Shown: piece by piece, positions 21,586 through 32,939 of the stretch
How positions within the stretch are numbered: the first letter of the stretch is position 1
Layout: every line of letters starts with the position of its first letter
Source: Oscheius dolichura
Lineage: Eukaryota; Nematoda; Chromadorea; Rhabditida; Rhabditidae
NCBI GenBank assembly: GCA_932521035.1
Contig: OW051496.1
Location: 8,866,001-8,930,000 of the forward strand
DNA: 64,000 nt
Direction of reading: 5' to 3'
The notes under the pieces: model-generated
Seen by the model: the letters and a program-made list of their open reading frames with translations, nothing else
Database searches by the model: none
What the model was told of the DNA's origin: nothing
Position numbers and translations under genes: made by a program

Positions 21586-21781
21586 GGTGAGATGAGCGAG
21601 AAGGTTACCCTGGAAACGACCGGCTGTTGTGCTTTGTAGCTTGAAGTTGCGATAAAGGGAAAGAGACACCCAAGATCAGCTTGAATTAGATCAGCGGAAA
21701 TGCTAAATATTTATGAAAAATCAACAAATAAAACTAGAGAGAAGGGATCCAAAACCTTATGAACTTCGATTGTTCCTCTGG

Positions 21782-22952
21782 TTAATACTGTAGTCCTAAA
21801 ATTACAGTAATCCAGAATCCAGTCTCACCGAAACTCACTAGAAGAAATATAGAACTGATCAGAAATGCTTTTACATTGACGTCAAGGTTCATTGGACCTG
21901 AAATGGATGAATCTAGGGAGTATACTGTATTCCCTAGAACAGAAGCCCTGTGGTTACTTCCACGGGAATACTGTAAATCTGACCCACATTTGATTATGTA
22001 CTCCGGAGCAAACAGCCCAACAGTTGTGACAGCTCCAATCTGTACGCCGTTCATTCCAACTATCTGGAGAATTACGGTATCAGAAACATTTCAAAGAAAA
22101 AAGAGTGAGGAAAGGCCCGAACCTTGTAATCTCTGGCAGTGCAGGTGCTATGGCCTATCAAATTGAAGAGTGGATTTCCCCGGAAGTCTCGAATCAGTAC
22201 ATCGTGTTGACAGCAGCCCCAGTGGATCATGAGCTTCCCTGTCTGAAAGCACTGTATTGGTCCTGAAGCGACTGAAAAAGTGGTAACAGGAGTATTCGCT
22301 TCAGGACTCTCACATGGTCTTTACCATTTCCAGAAAGAGAAGGAAAACTTACTAGCTGTCCTGGTGGACACTCTACCATGCCTTCTAGCTCCTCCCCACA
22401 GCCATGGTAAGGAATCTTCATCGTTAAAACTTGCTAAAAGAGAATTTACATAGCTTGCTGCAGTATTCCCGGACCTTTTGGAGATTATCCCCCATGTGGG
22501 CAACAAAAGCGCAAAGGCTCCCATTGTGGTATGCTTCGGATGGGTAACGCTCACACATAGTATAGTAAATCTGAAGATGTTGCCCCAAATTCAAGGAAAG
22601 AATACCTGTTCTCCGTTTATATTCTTAATTGAATGCCTAAACTCATCACAGACCGTTACGCGACATTCCTGAAACGTAATGAATTATGAAATAGAGCAGG
22701 CAGTACCCTGAAGACGACAATTGTGTCAATCGTTGAGAGATATCCCAATCCGTAGGGAATAAAGGCTACTGTATCAGGCCCCTGCAGTCCATAAGGGGTT
22801 CCAAACTGTTCTATCGGGATAGGACCCGGCTGGGAAGTAATAGGTTCAAATGTAGTCGAAGAATAACTAGGAGGAAGGGTGACTACTCCAGCTTCATGGC
22901 GATAATGGGCCTGCTCTTCCCCTGGCATGTATCCAGGCAGGGGAGAATTCAT
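21782..22952 (-). CDS. Phospholipid scramblase family protein 2
   Basis: Tandem paralogue of the preceding gene. Exon 1 (MNSPLPGYMPGEEQAHYRHE) has a Pro/Gly-rich head and ends near STIDTIVVFR. Following exons read CRVTVCDEFRHSIKNINGEQ, then CERYPSEAYHNGSLCAFVAH, KIPYHGCGEELEGMVECPPG, KLMIHWGCCQHDVLIRDFRG, and MNGVQIGAVTTVGLFAPEYI. The last exon carries the conserved LDVNVKAFLISSIFLL helix, the counterpart of the LDLDVKMKAVMIGA segment of scramblases, and ends at 21782. Joins are by GT/AG introns of about 35-45 nt. The C-terminal hydrophobic helix is better preserved than in paralogue 1. Substrate and location cannot be read from sequence. Confidence 0.6.
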
Positions 22953-23247
22953 CACAAAGGCGATGAAATGTATAGAGAGGCAGCAGAACACGGAGTATAT
23001 GCCTCGATGGGTTGTAATTATATTCAGCAGGTGGAAATTGAGTCAAGTGACGCAGAGCAGGGTAAACTGAAAAAGTTTCAAGAAGATGGCGAAATTCAAG
23101 GCGTAGTCATCGGTTAATAGGGTTATCCAAGAGGGATAAGGGTTATTTTTAACAAATGACAGTAAAAAGAACAAGATCCTCTAGAATTTTTATTATTCAA
23201 ATTTCGGATTTTGATAATATTTCACTTTAGCCGGTCTTCTCTTCTTC

Positions 23248-23715
23248 TCATTCCTTGTCCGTCTCCTCGAAGGCGACCAACAGCCGTGCAATTCCATCGG
23301 CCCGTCCCTTGACCCAGAACTCCTTGGGCTTCAGCTCGGCCGCTGCTCCCGCCGGCACTTTTCCATGAAAAAGAGCCACAAAATGCCGATTGGGTGCCAC
23401 TGTGTCCTTGCCGTCCTTGTCCTTCAGAGCTTCTCCTTTAAATGTGATCTTCGCGACGAGAGCCTCCCCGACGGCAATCGTTCCATAGACGGGCTTGATC
23501 TTGAACAGCTCATTCTCGGTAACTTTTATTTTGAAGAATTGCTTATCCCGGGTCGTATTCGTCAGCTGGAGATCAATCGTCACCGGTGTGCCGGCCCGGT
23601 AGCGAAACGTCAGCTTTCCATCTTTCAAATCCGGCGACTCGATCCGTAACTGGCAGGCCGGCTCGCCCGGCTTGTTGCCGACAGCAGTCGAGGTGGGCGG
23701 TGCGTTCTTGGACAT
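23248..23715 (-). CDS. Major Sperm Protein (MSP) domain protein
   Basis: Single-exon gene of about 155 aa. The MSP fold is an immunoglobulin-like beta sandwich; nematode MSPs build the sperm cytoskeleton, and VAP-like relatives bind membrane-contact partners. Family marks are visible: KLTFRYRAGTPVTIDLQLTN followed by T-rich strand, FFKIKVTENELFKIKPVYGT (the fKvK-T and P-x-x-G-x-I blocks), then VAKITFKGE, and a C-terminal strand GIARLLVAFEE. There is a 20-residue head before the domain and no C-terminal TM, so it is closer to the soluble MSP/SSP type than to VAP. An insert (LKDKDGKDTVAPNRHF) lengthens one loop. Start set at the Met at 23715 (MSKNAPP); 23730 is possible. This gene is the main evidence that the window is nematode. 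Confidence 0.85.
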   Translation of the reverse strand: MSKNAPPTSTAVGNKPGEPACQLRIESPDLKDGKLTFRYRAGTPVTIDLQLTNTTRDKQFFKIKVTENELFKIKPVYGTIAVGEALVAKITFKGEALKDKDGKDTVAPNRHFVALFHGKVPAGAAAELKPKEFWVKGRADGIARLLVAFEETDKE

Positions 23716-23943
23716 CGAGACAGACTGCACGACAGCAAATGAAGACGATGAAAGACCGATTGGGATGGAAATGGAGTCAGGAGAGCAAGCTGATTAACCC
23801 GATTAGAACAGGAAAAGACAAGCGCTAGTTTCCACCTTTTCACGTCCTTTGCTGGCGCAATTGACAAGACCTGTAAGAGTCTTTTTAGTGAAAAAATAAA
23901 ATGTATTGTATGTTGAAAGACAAAATTGGGAAAATCGTTATTT

Positions 23944-24786
23944 TTAAGCATCAGTAGGAGCAGCAGCTTTCTTCTCTCCATCCCGGAGCTGAGCGGCACA
24001 TTTGGTGGCGGCGGTGGTGATGACTCCCAAAGCGGCATACATTCCAACACAAGCCAGGATCAAGAGAAGGCCATCGCGGAATTCTAAACAGAGAAATGGT
24101 TATATATTTAAAAAGGAGGGGGTTACCAGTGTTGGAAGCTCCTGACTTATGATTCGGGTCAGAAGCGGCCCCGAGGTCCTGAAAGGAATGACTGTTAGAT
24201 GGCCAAATCTTGGGTCTTACTTGAATGAAGGTGATGAACGTGTAGCCGAGGATAGCGCTAGTTGGATAAATGATCCCGACCAAGCAGAGGGTCCTAAACA
24301 CTCCACAGGCGATTCTGAATGGGAGAAGGAGCATCGGCTGTTTGAGGAACACTGCCATCAAAAGGGCCTGGATGACGCAGGCACCCACAGTCCAGGGAGC
24401 GAACTACAAGGATAAAATTTCTTCTGATGGATATTAGGATACCTGAGTGAAGGAAAGAAGTTCGTTGAGGTTCCATAGGGCGATAATGACCAGGACGAGG
24501 GCACAGATAACTCCAGTTACTACCGTAATCCAATAGGACGAAGCCTGGCAGCAGCAGATCCGGACACGGTAGTGGTCTTTCTTCTCATAGGTGGTTCTAA
24601 TAGTCCCGGTGAGGAGACGCTGCCTTGCTTGGTCAAACATGAGTTTTCCTAAAATTTTAGAAATAGAAAGTAGTTTGGCCAATGAAACGGACCTGCTGAT
24701 TTCGTGTCTTTCAGTGCTTGAGCTTCGGGATCAGTAGGAGAAGAAGCAGATGAAGCGGAGTCTTTGGTCTTTCTACCGAATGCCAT
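23944..24786 (-). CDS. T-family four-TM membrane protein T1
   Basis: Exon 1 is a Ser-rich head (MAFGRKTKDSASSASSPTDP). Exon 2 carries the family junction motif RVRICCCQASSYW leading into TM1 (VVTGVICALVLVIIALWNLN). Exon 3 gives TM2 (TVGACVIQALLMAVFLKQPM) and TM3 (LCLVGIIYPTSAILGYTFIT) around a PFRIACGVFR loop that all members share. A small exon follows, and the last exon is TM4 (FRDGLLLILACVGMYAALGV) with an Ala/Lys tail, stop at 23944. About 215 aa. It lacks the GILK and RVxF motifs of other members and is the most divergent. Introns of 40-60 nt, GT/AG. Function unknown. Confidence 0.6.
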
Positions 24787-25272
24787 TGTCTGAAAATATG
24801 GGAGATTATAAGGAAGGGACAACAGATTTAAATAGAAATGGAAATGAGAAAGAGGGAGAGAGGGAGAGCGCTGGATTGACCACTGGTAACTGATGCCGGT
24901 TCCCATGCTGATAAGCACAAGCGACAGGAGGTCAAAGCGGGAAACTAGGCGGCTTTCGCTGGTCTAATATGGCCTTCCTTGAGAAAATTCGCGTCTTTTA
25001 AATGGTTAGAAGGATGTTAAAAGCGAAAAAAAGGGACGGATGATGTTTGAGCACCTCTTCAATGAGTGACCAAATATGTGAGCCCTTGAGAAGGGGAGAT
25101 CCAAGATCAAAAGGAAAAGGCTTGTAGTTGATGAATATTTTTATAGCTTGGCCATACGAAAAGACTTCAAAGGAATAAGCATGATCAGTAAAGTGTTGAT
25201 TAAAAAGGAGCATAGCAAAAAGTTAGATAATCATTAGTAGAATATGAACACAGCGACAGTAGATAAATGAAA
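24787..25272. other. Intergenic, nothing seen
   Basis: Spacer between two T-family genes; GA-rich tract at 24838-24875. Confidence 0.4.
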
Positions 25273-26287
25273 TCATTCTCGATTCTTCAAGTAGTGGTAA
25301 CTTCTAGTGGCAGCGCTGGCAACCACACCCAGTGCCAGGTAGGATACTCCGTTGGCTACCATAATCAAGACTGCGTTAAAGACTTCTAAAAATGGATATA
25401 CCGGATTCAAATGAATATTTCACTGGAAAAGATCAACTCGTCTTTTTATCGTTGTCAAATTTGGATATTTTTACAATTACCCCAAGTATATTCTGAAACT
25501 CACCTTTTCCAATGTTAGATGAGGAAAAGTGACCCTAAAAATGTTGTTTATTTCAATTGTAAATCTATCTTACAGCAATGTAGACAACAAGTGAGGCTAG
25601 CACCATGTAGAGGAACGTGCCTGTCAACACAGCGAGGATAATGCATCGGAGAAGGGCACAAGCACCGCGGAAAGGCTGTAGCAGTTTGGGGACCTTTAAT
25701 CCCATGGCAATGAGGACTGATATAGACAGCGAGAATGCCACAAGCCAAGGAAAGAAAGCCTAAATTACATTGTGGATAGAACCTCCTCCGAGTCACCAAC
25801 CTCATAGTAGATTATGTGTTTATCCACGTACGCTAAGGCCGTAAAAACGAGGAATACCATAGAGATGATTCCGTAGACCCACAGGATCCACTAAATTAAT
25901 AGTTCCTCCCTTTTTTGGTGAACTTACGCTAGAAGGAACGTTGCAACACAAAATGGCCACTTTGGAATCCTCTTCCGATTCAAAGGTCTCCCGGTTCGTC
26001 CCATACAGGATCCTCTTCCCGAGAGAGAGCCAATCTCGTCGTAGAAATGTTGGGCATTCGAAGAAATTCTTCTTGAACCTTTCTTAAAATGATATAAAGG
26101 TTAAAAAGTAGGTCGCTAGTGACGTACTATGAGGATTTCCATTTTCCTCGCTTTTGTTTTGCTCTTCTGGGCAGACGGCGTTCTTTAGAATGCCCTGAAG
26201 TGGTTTGGCAAAAGGCTGCTGGCATTCTTTCTTCGTCGGTTCTCCCTTCCAGGTAACATCCTCCTCCATGAAGTACATAGTAGACAT
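25273..26287 (-). CDS. T-family four-TM membrane protein T2 with GILK motif
   Basis: Head exon starts MSTMYFMEEDVTWKGEPTKK and contains PLQGILKNAVC (GILK at residues 32-35), which closely resembles the KGILKN site of protein phosphatase inhibitor-2. Next comes the family block ILYGTNRETFESEEDSKVAI and LCCNVPSS, then TM1 (WVYGIISMVFLVFTALAYVD), TM2 (PWLVAFSLSISVLIAMGLKV), the PKLLQPFRGACALLR loop, TM3 (IILAVLTGTFLYMVLASLVV), a tiny exon, and TM4 (FNAVLIMVANGVSYLALGVV) with the tail SAATRSYHYLKNRE and stop at 25273. Introns are 40-70 nt, GT/AG. Intact. The head is predicted cytosolic, with few hydrophobic residues. Function unknown; phosphatase docking is inference. Confidence 0.65.
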
Positions 26288-26820
26288 TGTATATCGAAGT
26301 CTATAGAAAGCATTTAGAGGGGGAATACTACGAAGGGGAATTGAGGAGGAAAAGGGGCGATACGAAGAACCCGGAGCAAATGGTCAATTTTGGTGATACA
26401 AGTGGCGAGTACAAGAGGTTAATTGGATGGGTCACTAGTGATAAAGACCGCTCTACTATAAATGAGCAACTCAACTTTAAAACCGTTTCCCAGCCACTTA
26501 TGCCAATGGAATTAGGTCAGGCACATCAAAGAACCCGCTGAACACTTGGAGAATTTTCCAGTCAGGAGAATGTGACCACTGGGTATATTCTTGATTAAAA
26601 ATTTGGAATGTCAGGAAAAGAGTTTTGGAATTAGGTGTGGACGTTGGGCCGACAGAGCGGCAAATGGTCGGCCTCTGACCCTTTGGGCAACAGTAAAGGA
26701 TAATCCCGCCGATGTAACACACTGTCTGGCAGCCAGGCGCCAAGGAACGCCGTGAGGAGCACATTCACAATAAGGAATGACCTGAACAAAGGTTCATGGT
26801 GAAAAAGACAAATGTAAAAT
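26288..26820. other. No confident gene
   Basis: A minus-strand frame near 26630-26780 reads like a short secreted peptide (SFLIVNVLLTAFLGAWLPDS) but has no start codon in phase that I could identify. Confidence 0.3.
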
Positions 26821-27079
26821 TAAAGGGACTGTCAGGGACCTTTGGTTTAGTGAAAGACTTAGCGTCCTTTTTCTGTAAAGCCTTTGGCCGGGATTCCCCG
26901 TTTTTGAAATTGGAGTTCTCTGTGGTCTAGTGGAGAAACCGTCGATAGTACGCCTTTACCAGCGATTTTTTCTCTACAAACTGATACCAAAAACGTTCAC
27001 CAACCGCCGCAAAGCACGGATATGGCTTTTGAAAATGGGAACTCCCGCCAAGGTCCAAAGGTCCCTGACAGTCCCTTTA
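26821..27079. mobile_element. Foldback element with perfect 25-bp inverted ends
   Basis: The left end 26821-26845 begins TAAAGGGACTGTCAGGGACC and the right end 27055-27079 is its exact reverse complement. A second, imperfect pair lies inside (26884-26905 GGCCGGGATTCCCCG against about 27027-27052 GGGAACTCCCGCC). No coding capacity. Not related in sequence to the TAGTCC MITE family. Confidence 0.65.
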
Positions 27080-28689
27080 AGCAATGGGGTGGTAGGCATA
27101 GGTACTGTGGAGAACCAACCATGGAGAGGATGACGAAGGCGAAGGAGAGGGGCCAATGGTCAGGAATCTTGGGCATTTTTTGGAGCATTTTTGGAGGACA
27201 CATACACAAATTTTTTTAAACAACATTTTATTTATCCTACCCTAATAATGGGCAGATCTCTGTCTGTCTGTCCGTATTACCTGTCGTCTGTACGGATTTG
27301 ACAGGTTGTAGGGGAAAGTGAGAGAAGCAGAAAAATCCGACTGTCAAATTTTATCCCACTGTTAAACCTTATTCGACCATCAAATTTCTAATGCCAACGC
27401 GACCGATAGCGGCCGGAGGCATACTTTTTTTATTTATAAAAAAGGTACAATTGGTCGAACCCAAGGATAAACGAAGAAAGTTTATTTGACAGCGTTAAAA
27501 AGTAGACGAAGCTTGTAGCCGGGTAGTCTAATGCCATCTAAAAGCCCTTGTTAATAGGCAAAATATTTTGACAAACCTTGTAAGAATCAAGCCACTCTCC
27601 TCTGTACTCAATCATGAGAAGGCAATTCATAACGAGGTTGAGCTTAATCCTCTTTATCTAAATCTTTTCTTTTTATGGACTGTCGAAAAATTATATACCT
27701 CTCGACCATCTTGTAATACTTAATTGCGGAGGGAAGGGACGTCAGAGCTTATGATTACTACTGTAACATATAGCCGCTCATCTGAAGGATGCCGATCATT
27801 CAATACTAGTAGCGGCTGGATACCTCGCGTCCACTTGTATAGGAAAAAGGTGGAGGCGAAAGGAGGTCGACGTCGTCGTCATCCTCATAGACCCTTATGC
27901 CCACTCTGTCCACTATTATTCCGTCTTCCATTTCGGTCTCATCGTGGTCGAAGCGTGGATGTAAATCTAAAATAACAGAAATAAACGCAGATTTGTCTGT
28001 GTTTCAAGAAGGATTATGGGATCCTCCTTGTCATTTCTGTTAAAATTTCGGAAAGGAATGAAAAGAATTCCTCGAAGGGCGGACTCACCATTTTGGATTT
28101 ATCAGGACTCGTGTTTCTCTTGATAACATTCAAATAATTTTAGTAAAAGCCGAGTTTATCTATGAAACTGAAAAGATAAAATTAGAGTAAGGAACTTTAG
28201 TTTTAAAGAAGAAATAATTGAGGAGAAGGAAATAGATGAAAGAAGTTGCCCCTTTTTCAAAAACTCGTTAGACAAATATGGTCCAGCGGACGTATATTAC
28301 CAATTTTCCATTCAAAATAAAAATAATAAGAGTATGAGGATAATGACAAGAGAAAATTGTGCAAGTGGACAGAAGGAGACGCCGAAGCGGGCAGGGCCAC
28401 AGTGATTAATGACTGTTACATAGTGAGGGAGAGAAGAGAGATGAGATGACCCAGCCGTCAATCAGGGAACAGACCGAATGACCATCTGCCATCTTTGACA
28501 AGTCAAAACGACAGAAGATTGCCAAAAATCTCGTTATTTTCACTGGATAGCTGATCCTGCCTTCGGATTCAACTAGTTTCTTTTTGAATTCTTTGAAAAT
28601 AGAAGAAAAACACTCAAAAAATCGAATTCTGTCACCAAAAATGACATTTTTAGATCGTATCAGTTAAAAGAAAAAAAGCAAAAATATTT
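27080..28689. other. Gene-poor AT-rich stretch
   Basis: A minus-strand frame at about 27815-27975 encodes an acidic peptide (RVYEDDDDVDLLSPPPFSYT) preceded by TTATTTTAG, so it may be a last exon; the upstream exon near 28085-28160 does not join in phase. Otherwise nothing seen. Confidence 0.3.
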
Positions 28690-28774
28690 TGACCGAGGCA
28701 GGGCTCGAACCTGCAACCTTCTGATCGCTCCACTTTTAGAAGTCAGACGCGCTATCCAATTGCGCCACACGGCC
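28690..28774 (-). tRNA. tRNA-Arg (UCU) with 11-nt intron
   Basis: Reads GGCCGTG, TG, a D arm closed by GCGC/GCGC, anticodon stem TCTGA/TCAGA, loop CTTCTAA with anticodon TCT, and a T arm GCAGG-TTCGAGC-CCTGC. The anticodon loop is 18 nt, so 11 extra bases lie after position 37 (the usual intron site). The acceptor stem has one T-T mismatch. No CCA is encoded. Confidence 0.85.
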
Positions 28775-29919
28775 CGGTGACGTGGAGTATCTCGGTTTGT
28801 GACCATGAGTCAGCGTAACAACGCAAAGCACTCAGAAGTGGGGGATTGTCTTCAATCGTGTTTCCGGAACTGGCAAAGGAAATTTTCACCCAATTTTGAC
28901 AAAGGCAGAATCAGCAAAGCCTACATCTGAAAAAATACACTGCATAACCAGTAGAAACCTGAAAACAGGGGGCATCTGCTCAACAAGAGCGAGCAACTTG
29001 TTTCAACTTGTCAAACTCCACATCTTTTGACATTTTTGTATAATGTCCTGGCAAAAAAAGTTGGAGAAGAATCTCTTTCAGGTGTCGCGTTTGTTAGATA
29101 ATCTCGTTACCTTGAAGCAGTCAGTAGTGAAATAATGTTTTTCAATACAGCAACAGCAATGGCTCCTCTGTACCCCGAAGGGAAAATTTCGCTGTAGTTG
29201 TTATAAAAGTCGAACTGCAAAATCATCGTTGGAGACCATTCGAAGAATCAAACCACTGCACTTTTTAAAAAAAAACGGTAGATTAAAAGAAGCTCCTTGT
29301 TTTAGTCATTCCTTTTTGGAGGTGGACACCTTCCGCCCAACTCTTCAATGATATCTGTCTACGTTCTCCCGTCGCTTTCAAGTGAATGACCTATGATTTT
29401 AGGCGACTGAAATAGATTCACATTTCATAGAACAGTTTTGTGCATGATTATCTTCCAAGGATCGTCTTTCAGAATAAGGTTTCCTACATAAAAAGACCCT
29501 TATTTCAAATTCTTTAAAAGTGCAGTGGCTTGATTCTTCCATTATCGCCCTCTTTTTGTTCACTCTTGTCAAACCACAGGCTTTCTTTGAGTTTCTCTTT
29601 TTAAAATAGTGATTGTCCTCTTTTTGTTAATTCGTTTACGAATTTTTATGGGAATTTCACGGCAAAACGAGACTTTTTTGGGCTAAACGAGCGGTTTCCC
29701 TCCAATGCAGGGCTCAGCGCGAACGGCTCCCGCAGCGAAAGCATTTTACATCGAAACAAAAAATACTAAACAGATAAAGCAAAATTTGCTAGCTCAAAAA
29801 GGCATTGAACCGCTTACTCCTGTATTGGGGTTCCACCACGAACGGGTTCTGCAGCGAAAAACATTTCAAAAATATTTTGGAAGATTCCAGAGCCTCAAAA
29901 CAAAAAAGCAAAAAGAGTT
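28775..29919. other. No gene seen; degenerate repeat at right end
   Basis: From 29707 a unit beginning near GCAGCGAAAGCATTTTACAT is echoed at 29850 (GCAGCGAAAAACATTTCAAA), each followed by an A-rich run and a GAACC(G/C)CC-like motif, suggesting two decayed copies of one short repeat. Confidence 0.3.
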
Positions 29920-29987
29920 GTCCCCAGTAGGGATCGAACCCCCGACCTCTCCGACCATGCCTGTCCTCTTAGCCACTACACCATAAA
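29920..29987 (-). pseudogene. tRNA-derived pseudogene or SINE head
   Basis: The minus strand has an intact B-box/T-arm (GGGGGTTCGATCCCTAC) and a D-arm-like ATGGTGTAGTGGCTAAGAG, but the acceptor halves do not pair (TTTTTTA against TGGGGAC) and the anticodon stem keeps only three pairs. It lies at the end of the degenerate repeat starting at 29707. Confidence 0.45.
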
Positions 29988-30644
29988 AAACTGCCGTGAC
30001 AGCGAACATTTTTCCGAAATCTATTTACTCGTCCTGATTTTATTTTTTGGACTACTTCCCTAAAAATTTGAGGATAGGGGGTAATCGACCACCCCCGAAA
30101 TTTTGGTCAAAAAAGATTTCCATGAAACCTCCACTGAAAGGCTGGGCACGCCAAAGTTACCTTCCCGGAGCCAGCCGTACCCCGGTGTAAAATCAAACCA
30201 CGATTATGAACCTGGCTTCTCCGCCTTTATTAATATTTTTGAAGCCAAGAAATCTATCACCGCCTATCTCATTGTATCCCGTCTGGTATAGCTGCACCAA
30301 CACGGTGGTACCATACCAAATAAGACCAATGAGGAGTCTCAGATTGGCTTGTATATTTCAGGTGGCCCACGAGGCCATACCAGCCAGCTGCCGACATGCT
30401 ACGGATGTAGGCCCAACTTCTACCCAAAGTTCGGTAATTTTACTTAAAAAGTGCACCAAACTTTGAATCCTCATAACTCGGCCAAATTATGTCCTCCCGA
30501 GCTGGAAATTGTTTTCTACGGGTTTCAAAGGCTGCTGAACACCAAGTGGTTTATTCTGAATAGATGCTGGTTTAGTGGCATTTCCCGAGTTTTGCCGAGC
30601 TTGCCAGTTGAGAGGTCCAGGTAGAAGAAAAAGTAAAAATGATC
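29988..30644. other. No gene seen
   Basis: Short plus-strand open frames without motifs. Confidence 0.3.
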
Positions 30645-30728
30645 AGCCCACGGCCGGGATCGAACCGACAATCTTCTGATCGCTCCGTTTTTAGAAGTCA
30701 GACGCCTTATCCATTAGGCCACGCGGGC
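30645..30728 (-). tRNA. tRNA-Arg (UCU) with 11-nt intron, second gene
   Basis: Acceptor GCCCGCG pairs with CGTGGGC (one G-T). The D arm is GCCT/AGGC, anticodon stem TCTGA/TCAGA, loop CTTCTAA with anticodon TCT and 11 extra bases, T arm GTCGG-TTCGATC-CCGGC. The intron shares GGAGCG with the tRNA 2 kb away; acceptor and T stems differ, so the two are not recent duplicates. Confidence 0.9.
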
Positions 30729-31119
30729 TAGTGAGAGTGTCACACAGCACAATCGATTACGGGGTGCCACCCTGGCCGACGCCAAGGCGGCCGCCCTCCG
30801 CCGCCGCACAATACTGCATGGCTAGAGGTCGCGGCAGCCTTCAACTGTTTAGATTGCGCTATTTTACAAGAAAAGCTTTCACAAAATATTCTCTGCCATA
30901 AAAAAAAATGAGTGGTTTTGGTTACTTTCTGCTGAAAACCACAAAAAATTATGTTAGTGAAGATATATTTGAATAAGACCGCGAAAAGAGCGATTAACCG
31001 TTAAAATAGCCAGAAATGACCAGTTTTAATGAACTCCCTTATTTTAGCTTGTCAAAATGATGAACGGCGATCATAGAAAGACGCGTAATTTATTTTACAA
31101 AAAAACCTTTAAAAAATTG
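30729..31119. other. No gene seen
   Basis: A GC-rich patch (30770-30830) followed by AT-rich sequence; no supported features. Confidence 0.35.
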
Positions 31120-32896
31120 TCAGTCAACGGTACCCATACGGCGCTCCTGCTTCATCAGCATGAAATAATAAGCCTTGGCGGCGACGTTGGCAATCTTTCC
31201 AGTGATCAGGTAGATTATTCCACTGGCTACCATAATCAGAGCGGCTCGACGGAATTCTGAAAGAAATAAATTTTATCATCTAGAATTTATCATCAGTCTT
31301 GGCAGCCCGCGCGCCTGCACCCGTAAAATCTCGGCAGGAAGTCTCATATGATACAAAAAGGTTACAAAACTGCTAGCTTTTTATACTTTTGTCTTGTCTA
31401 GATTTTTTTTTCCAATTCGAATACGAATTGCCTTGTACCAAGCCACTATAATGGTCCACAGATCGTCATCCCCCATCTATTGAGCCCTGGGGCATGTAAG
31501 GCACAAGCCCTTTCCCATTTTTCCCCATACTGAGACCCCAGAACCTCAAAAATAGCTTATCTATGTAGTCCCCCTCCAATATAATTTAAAACTCACGTTC
31601 AGCGTTGTCAGAAATGCAGCATAGGCTGATTACAGGAAGAAAATACTGAAATTCTCTTTTTTTTTTAAACTTAAAATATGGCTCTACCTCTAGATAAATG
31701 GAAAGGGAAGAGACGAAGATGTATCCAAAGGTGATTGTAGCCAGGACGAGGCAAGTAGCCCGGAAAAGAGCCAAACACAACCGGAACGGCTTCATCAAAC
31801 TGGGCAATTTCAGATAGGAAGCAGCCAATACGGAGAGGTTCAAAATGGCAGCCAGAAGCCAAGGAAAGATCTTAATCTCAATTGAAAGAGATGGGCATAA
31901 GTTAAAGATAAACATACGGTATGGAAGACGACGGTCTCGTGCATGTAGATAATGGCCATAATCATGAGGAAGGCGGCGAAGACCGCCCCGAGAATATTCA
32001 TAACCCACTGTAAGGAGGATCAGTATTTTCAAAAGAGTAAACTTACAATTGAAGACATTTTCCAGAAAAGAATTGCCACTTTGAAGTCATCTTCAGTTTT
32101 GAAGTCGTTTCCCTTGGTCGTTCCACACATGATGTTGTTGCTGATGAAGTTAACGTCAATGGTTTGCAGTTCAGGCCAAGAGAAGAACTTGTTCTTGGGT
32201 TTCTCTGAAAATTTGGAGCTGTTCCAGTGAGATGTGCCAGGCTTTTATGTTATTTTTGGTATATTATTGTCCGTTTCCAACGAATATGTCATGAGTTCAA
32301 ATTTCATCTCCGCTGCGAGACCATGTTTGAAGAAGGCTGGTCCTGGAGCGGAGGCGCGACAGACCTTTAAATCCCGTGACATATCCGTAGGAAACGGACT
32401 ATACACCCATTTTCGCAATAAACCCTGATCTACGCGAACCCCAACAGTATAAGTCCGGCCCTGCATAGAATAGAAGGTAGCCTTGATTCCGCTCGATAGT
32501 ATGCGCTTCAAAATCTGCTCGAAATGGAGGGCAAAGCGCCAAAAAGTCCAGCCCTTCTTAAAATTGCCGCAAAAGAAAATATATTGGTAGTAACTCACCA
32601 GGGATCTCCTCCGCAGCTTCATTAGTCTCCATGATCACCTCCGTCTCAATGGTTACAGTATGCTTCTCGCGGCTCCCTTCTTCGCCTTCCTTCATCGGCT
32701 TCTTCAGGATTCCACGAGGAGGAGGCAAAAGAACGAGCGGGGCAGCTGGCTGCTCGATAGTGTCAGATCCATTCTGATCTTCCTCAGAATCGACGCTAGA
32801 ATCATCCGAGATATCGCTGTCCGGCTCCTCATCAGCGTGTCCGATCTCCACGTCGTCATCGTTAAAGGAAACGCGACGGACCCTATGGCCCGACAT
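31120..32896 (-). CDS. T-family four-TM membrane protein T3 with RVSF and GILK motifs
   Basis: Exon 1 encodes a roughly 95-residue acidic head: RRVSFNDDDVE near the start (RVSF at residues 8-11), a Ser/Asp-rich run, then PPPRGILKKPMKE (GILK at 62-65). Intron 1 (about 32206-32598) is long because a 139-bp MITE sits in it. The next exon has KFFSWPELQTIDVNFISNN, then FKTEDDFKVAILF, matching the family block. TM1 is VMNILGAVFAAFLMIMAIIY, TM2 WLLAAILNLSVLAASYLKLP, loop LMKPFRLCLALFR, TM3 CLVLATITFGYIFVSSLSIY, and the final exon TM4 (FRRAALIMVASGIIYLITGK) with stop at 31120. Four TMs, N-terminus probably cytosolic. The motifs resemble both protein phosphatase 1 docking classes, though in the reverse of the usual order. 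Confidence 0.65.
32265..32403. mobile_element. MITE-like palindromic element, complete copy 4
   Basis: Begins TATTGTCCGTTTCCAACGAA and ends TATCCGTAGGAAACGGACTATA. The inner inverted repeat is CATCTCCGCTGCGAGACCA against GGTCCTGGAGCGGAGG. It lies in intron 1 of T3 and accounts for that intron's length. Confidence 0.8.
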
Positions 32897-32939
32897 CGTC
32901 GATTCAGAACCCAGCCTATAAGTTAGAAAATAAGGAAAT

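Noticed and set aside
26930-27219. Several 60-70 codon frames on both strands
   Set aside because: They translate the foldback element and its flanks.
32245-32622. Minus-strand frame of 125 codons
   Set aside because: Reads through a MITE (SPFPTDMSRDLKVCRASAPG recurs at other copies) inside T3 intron 1.
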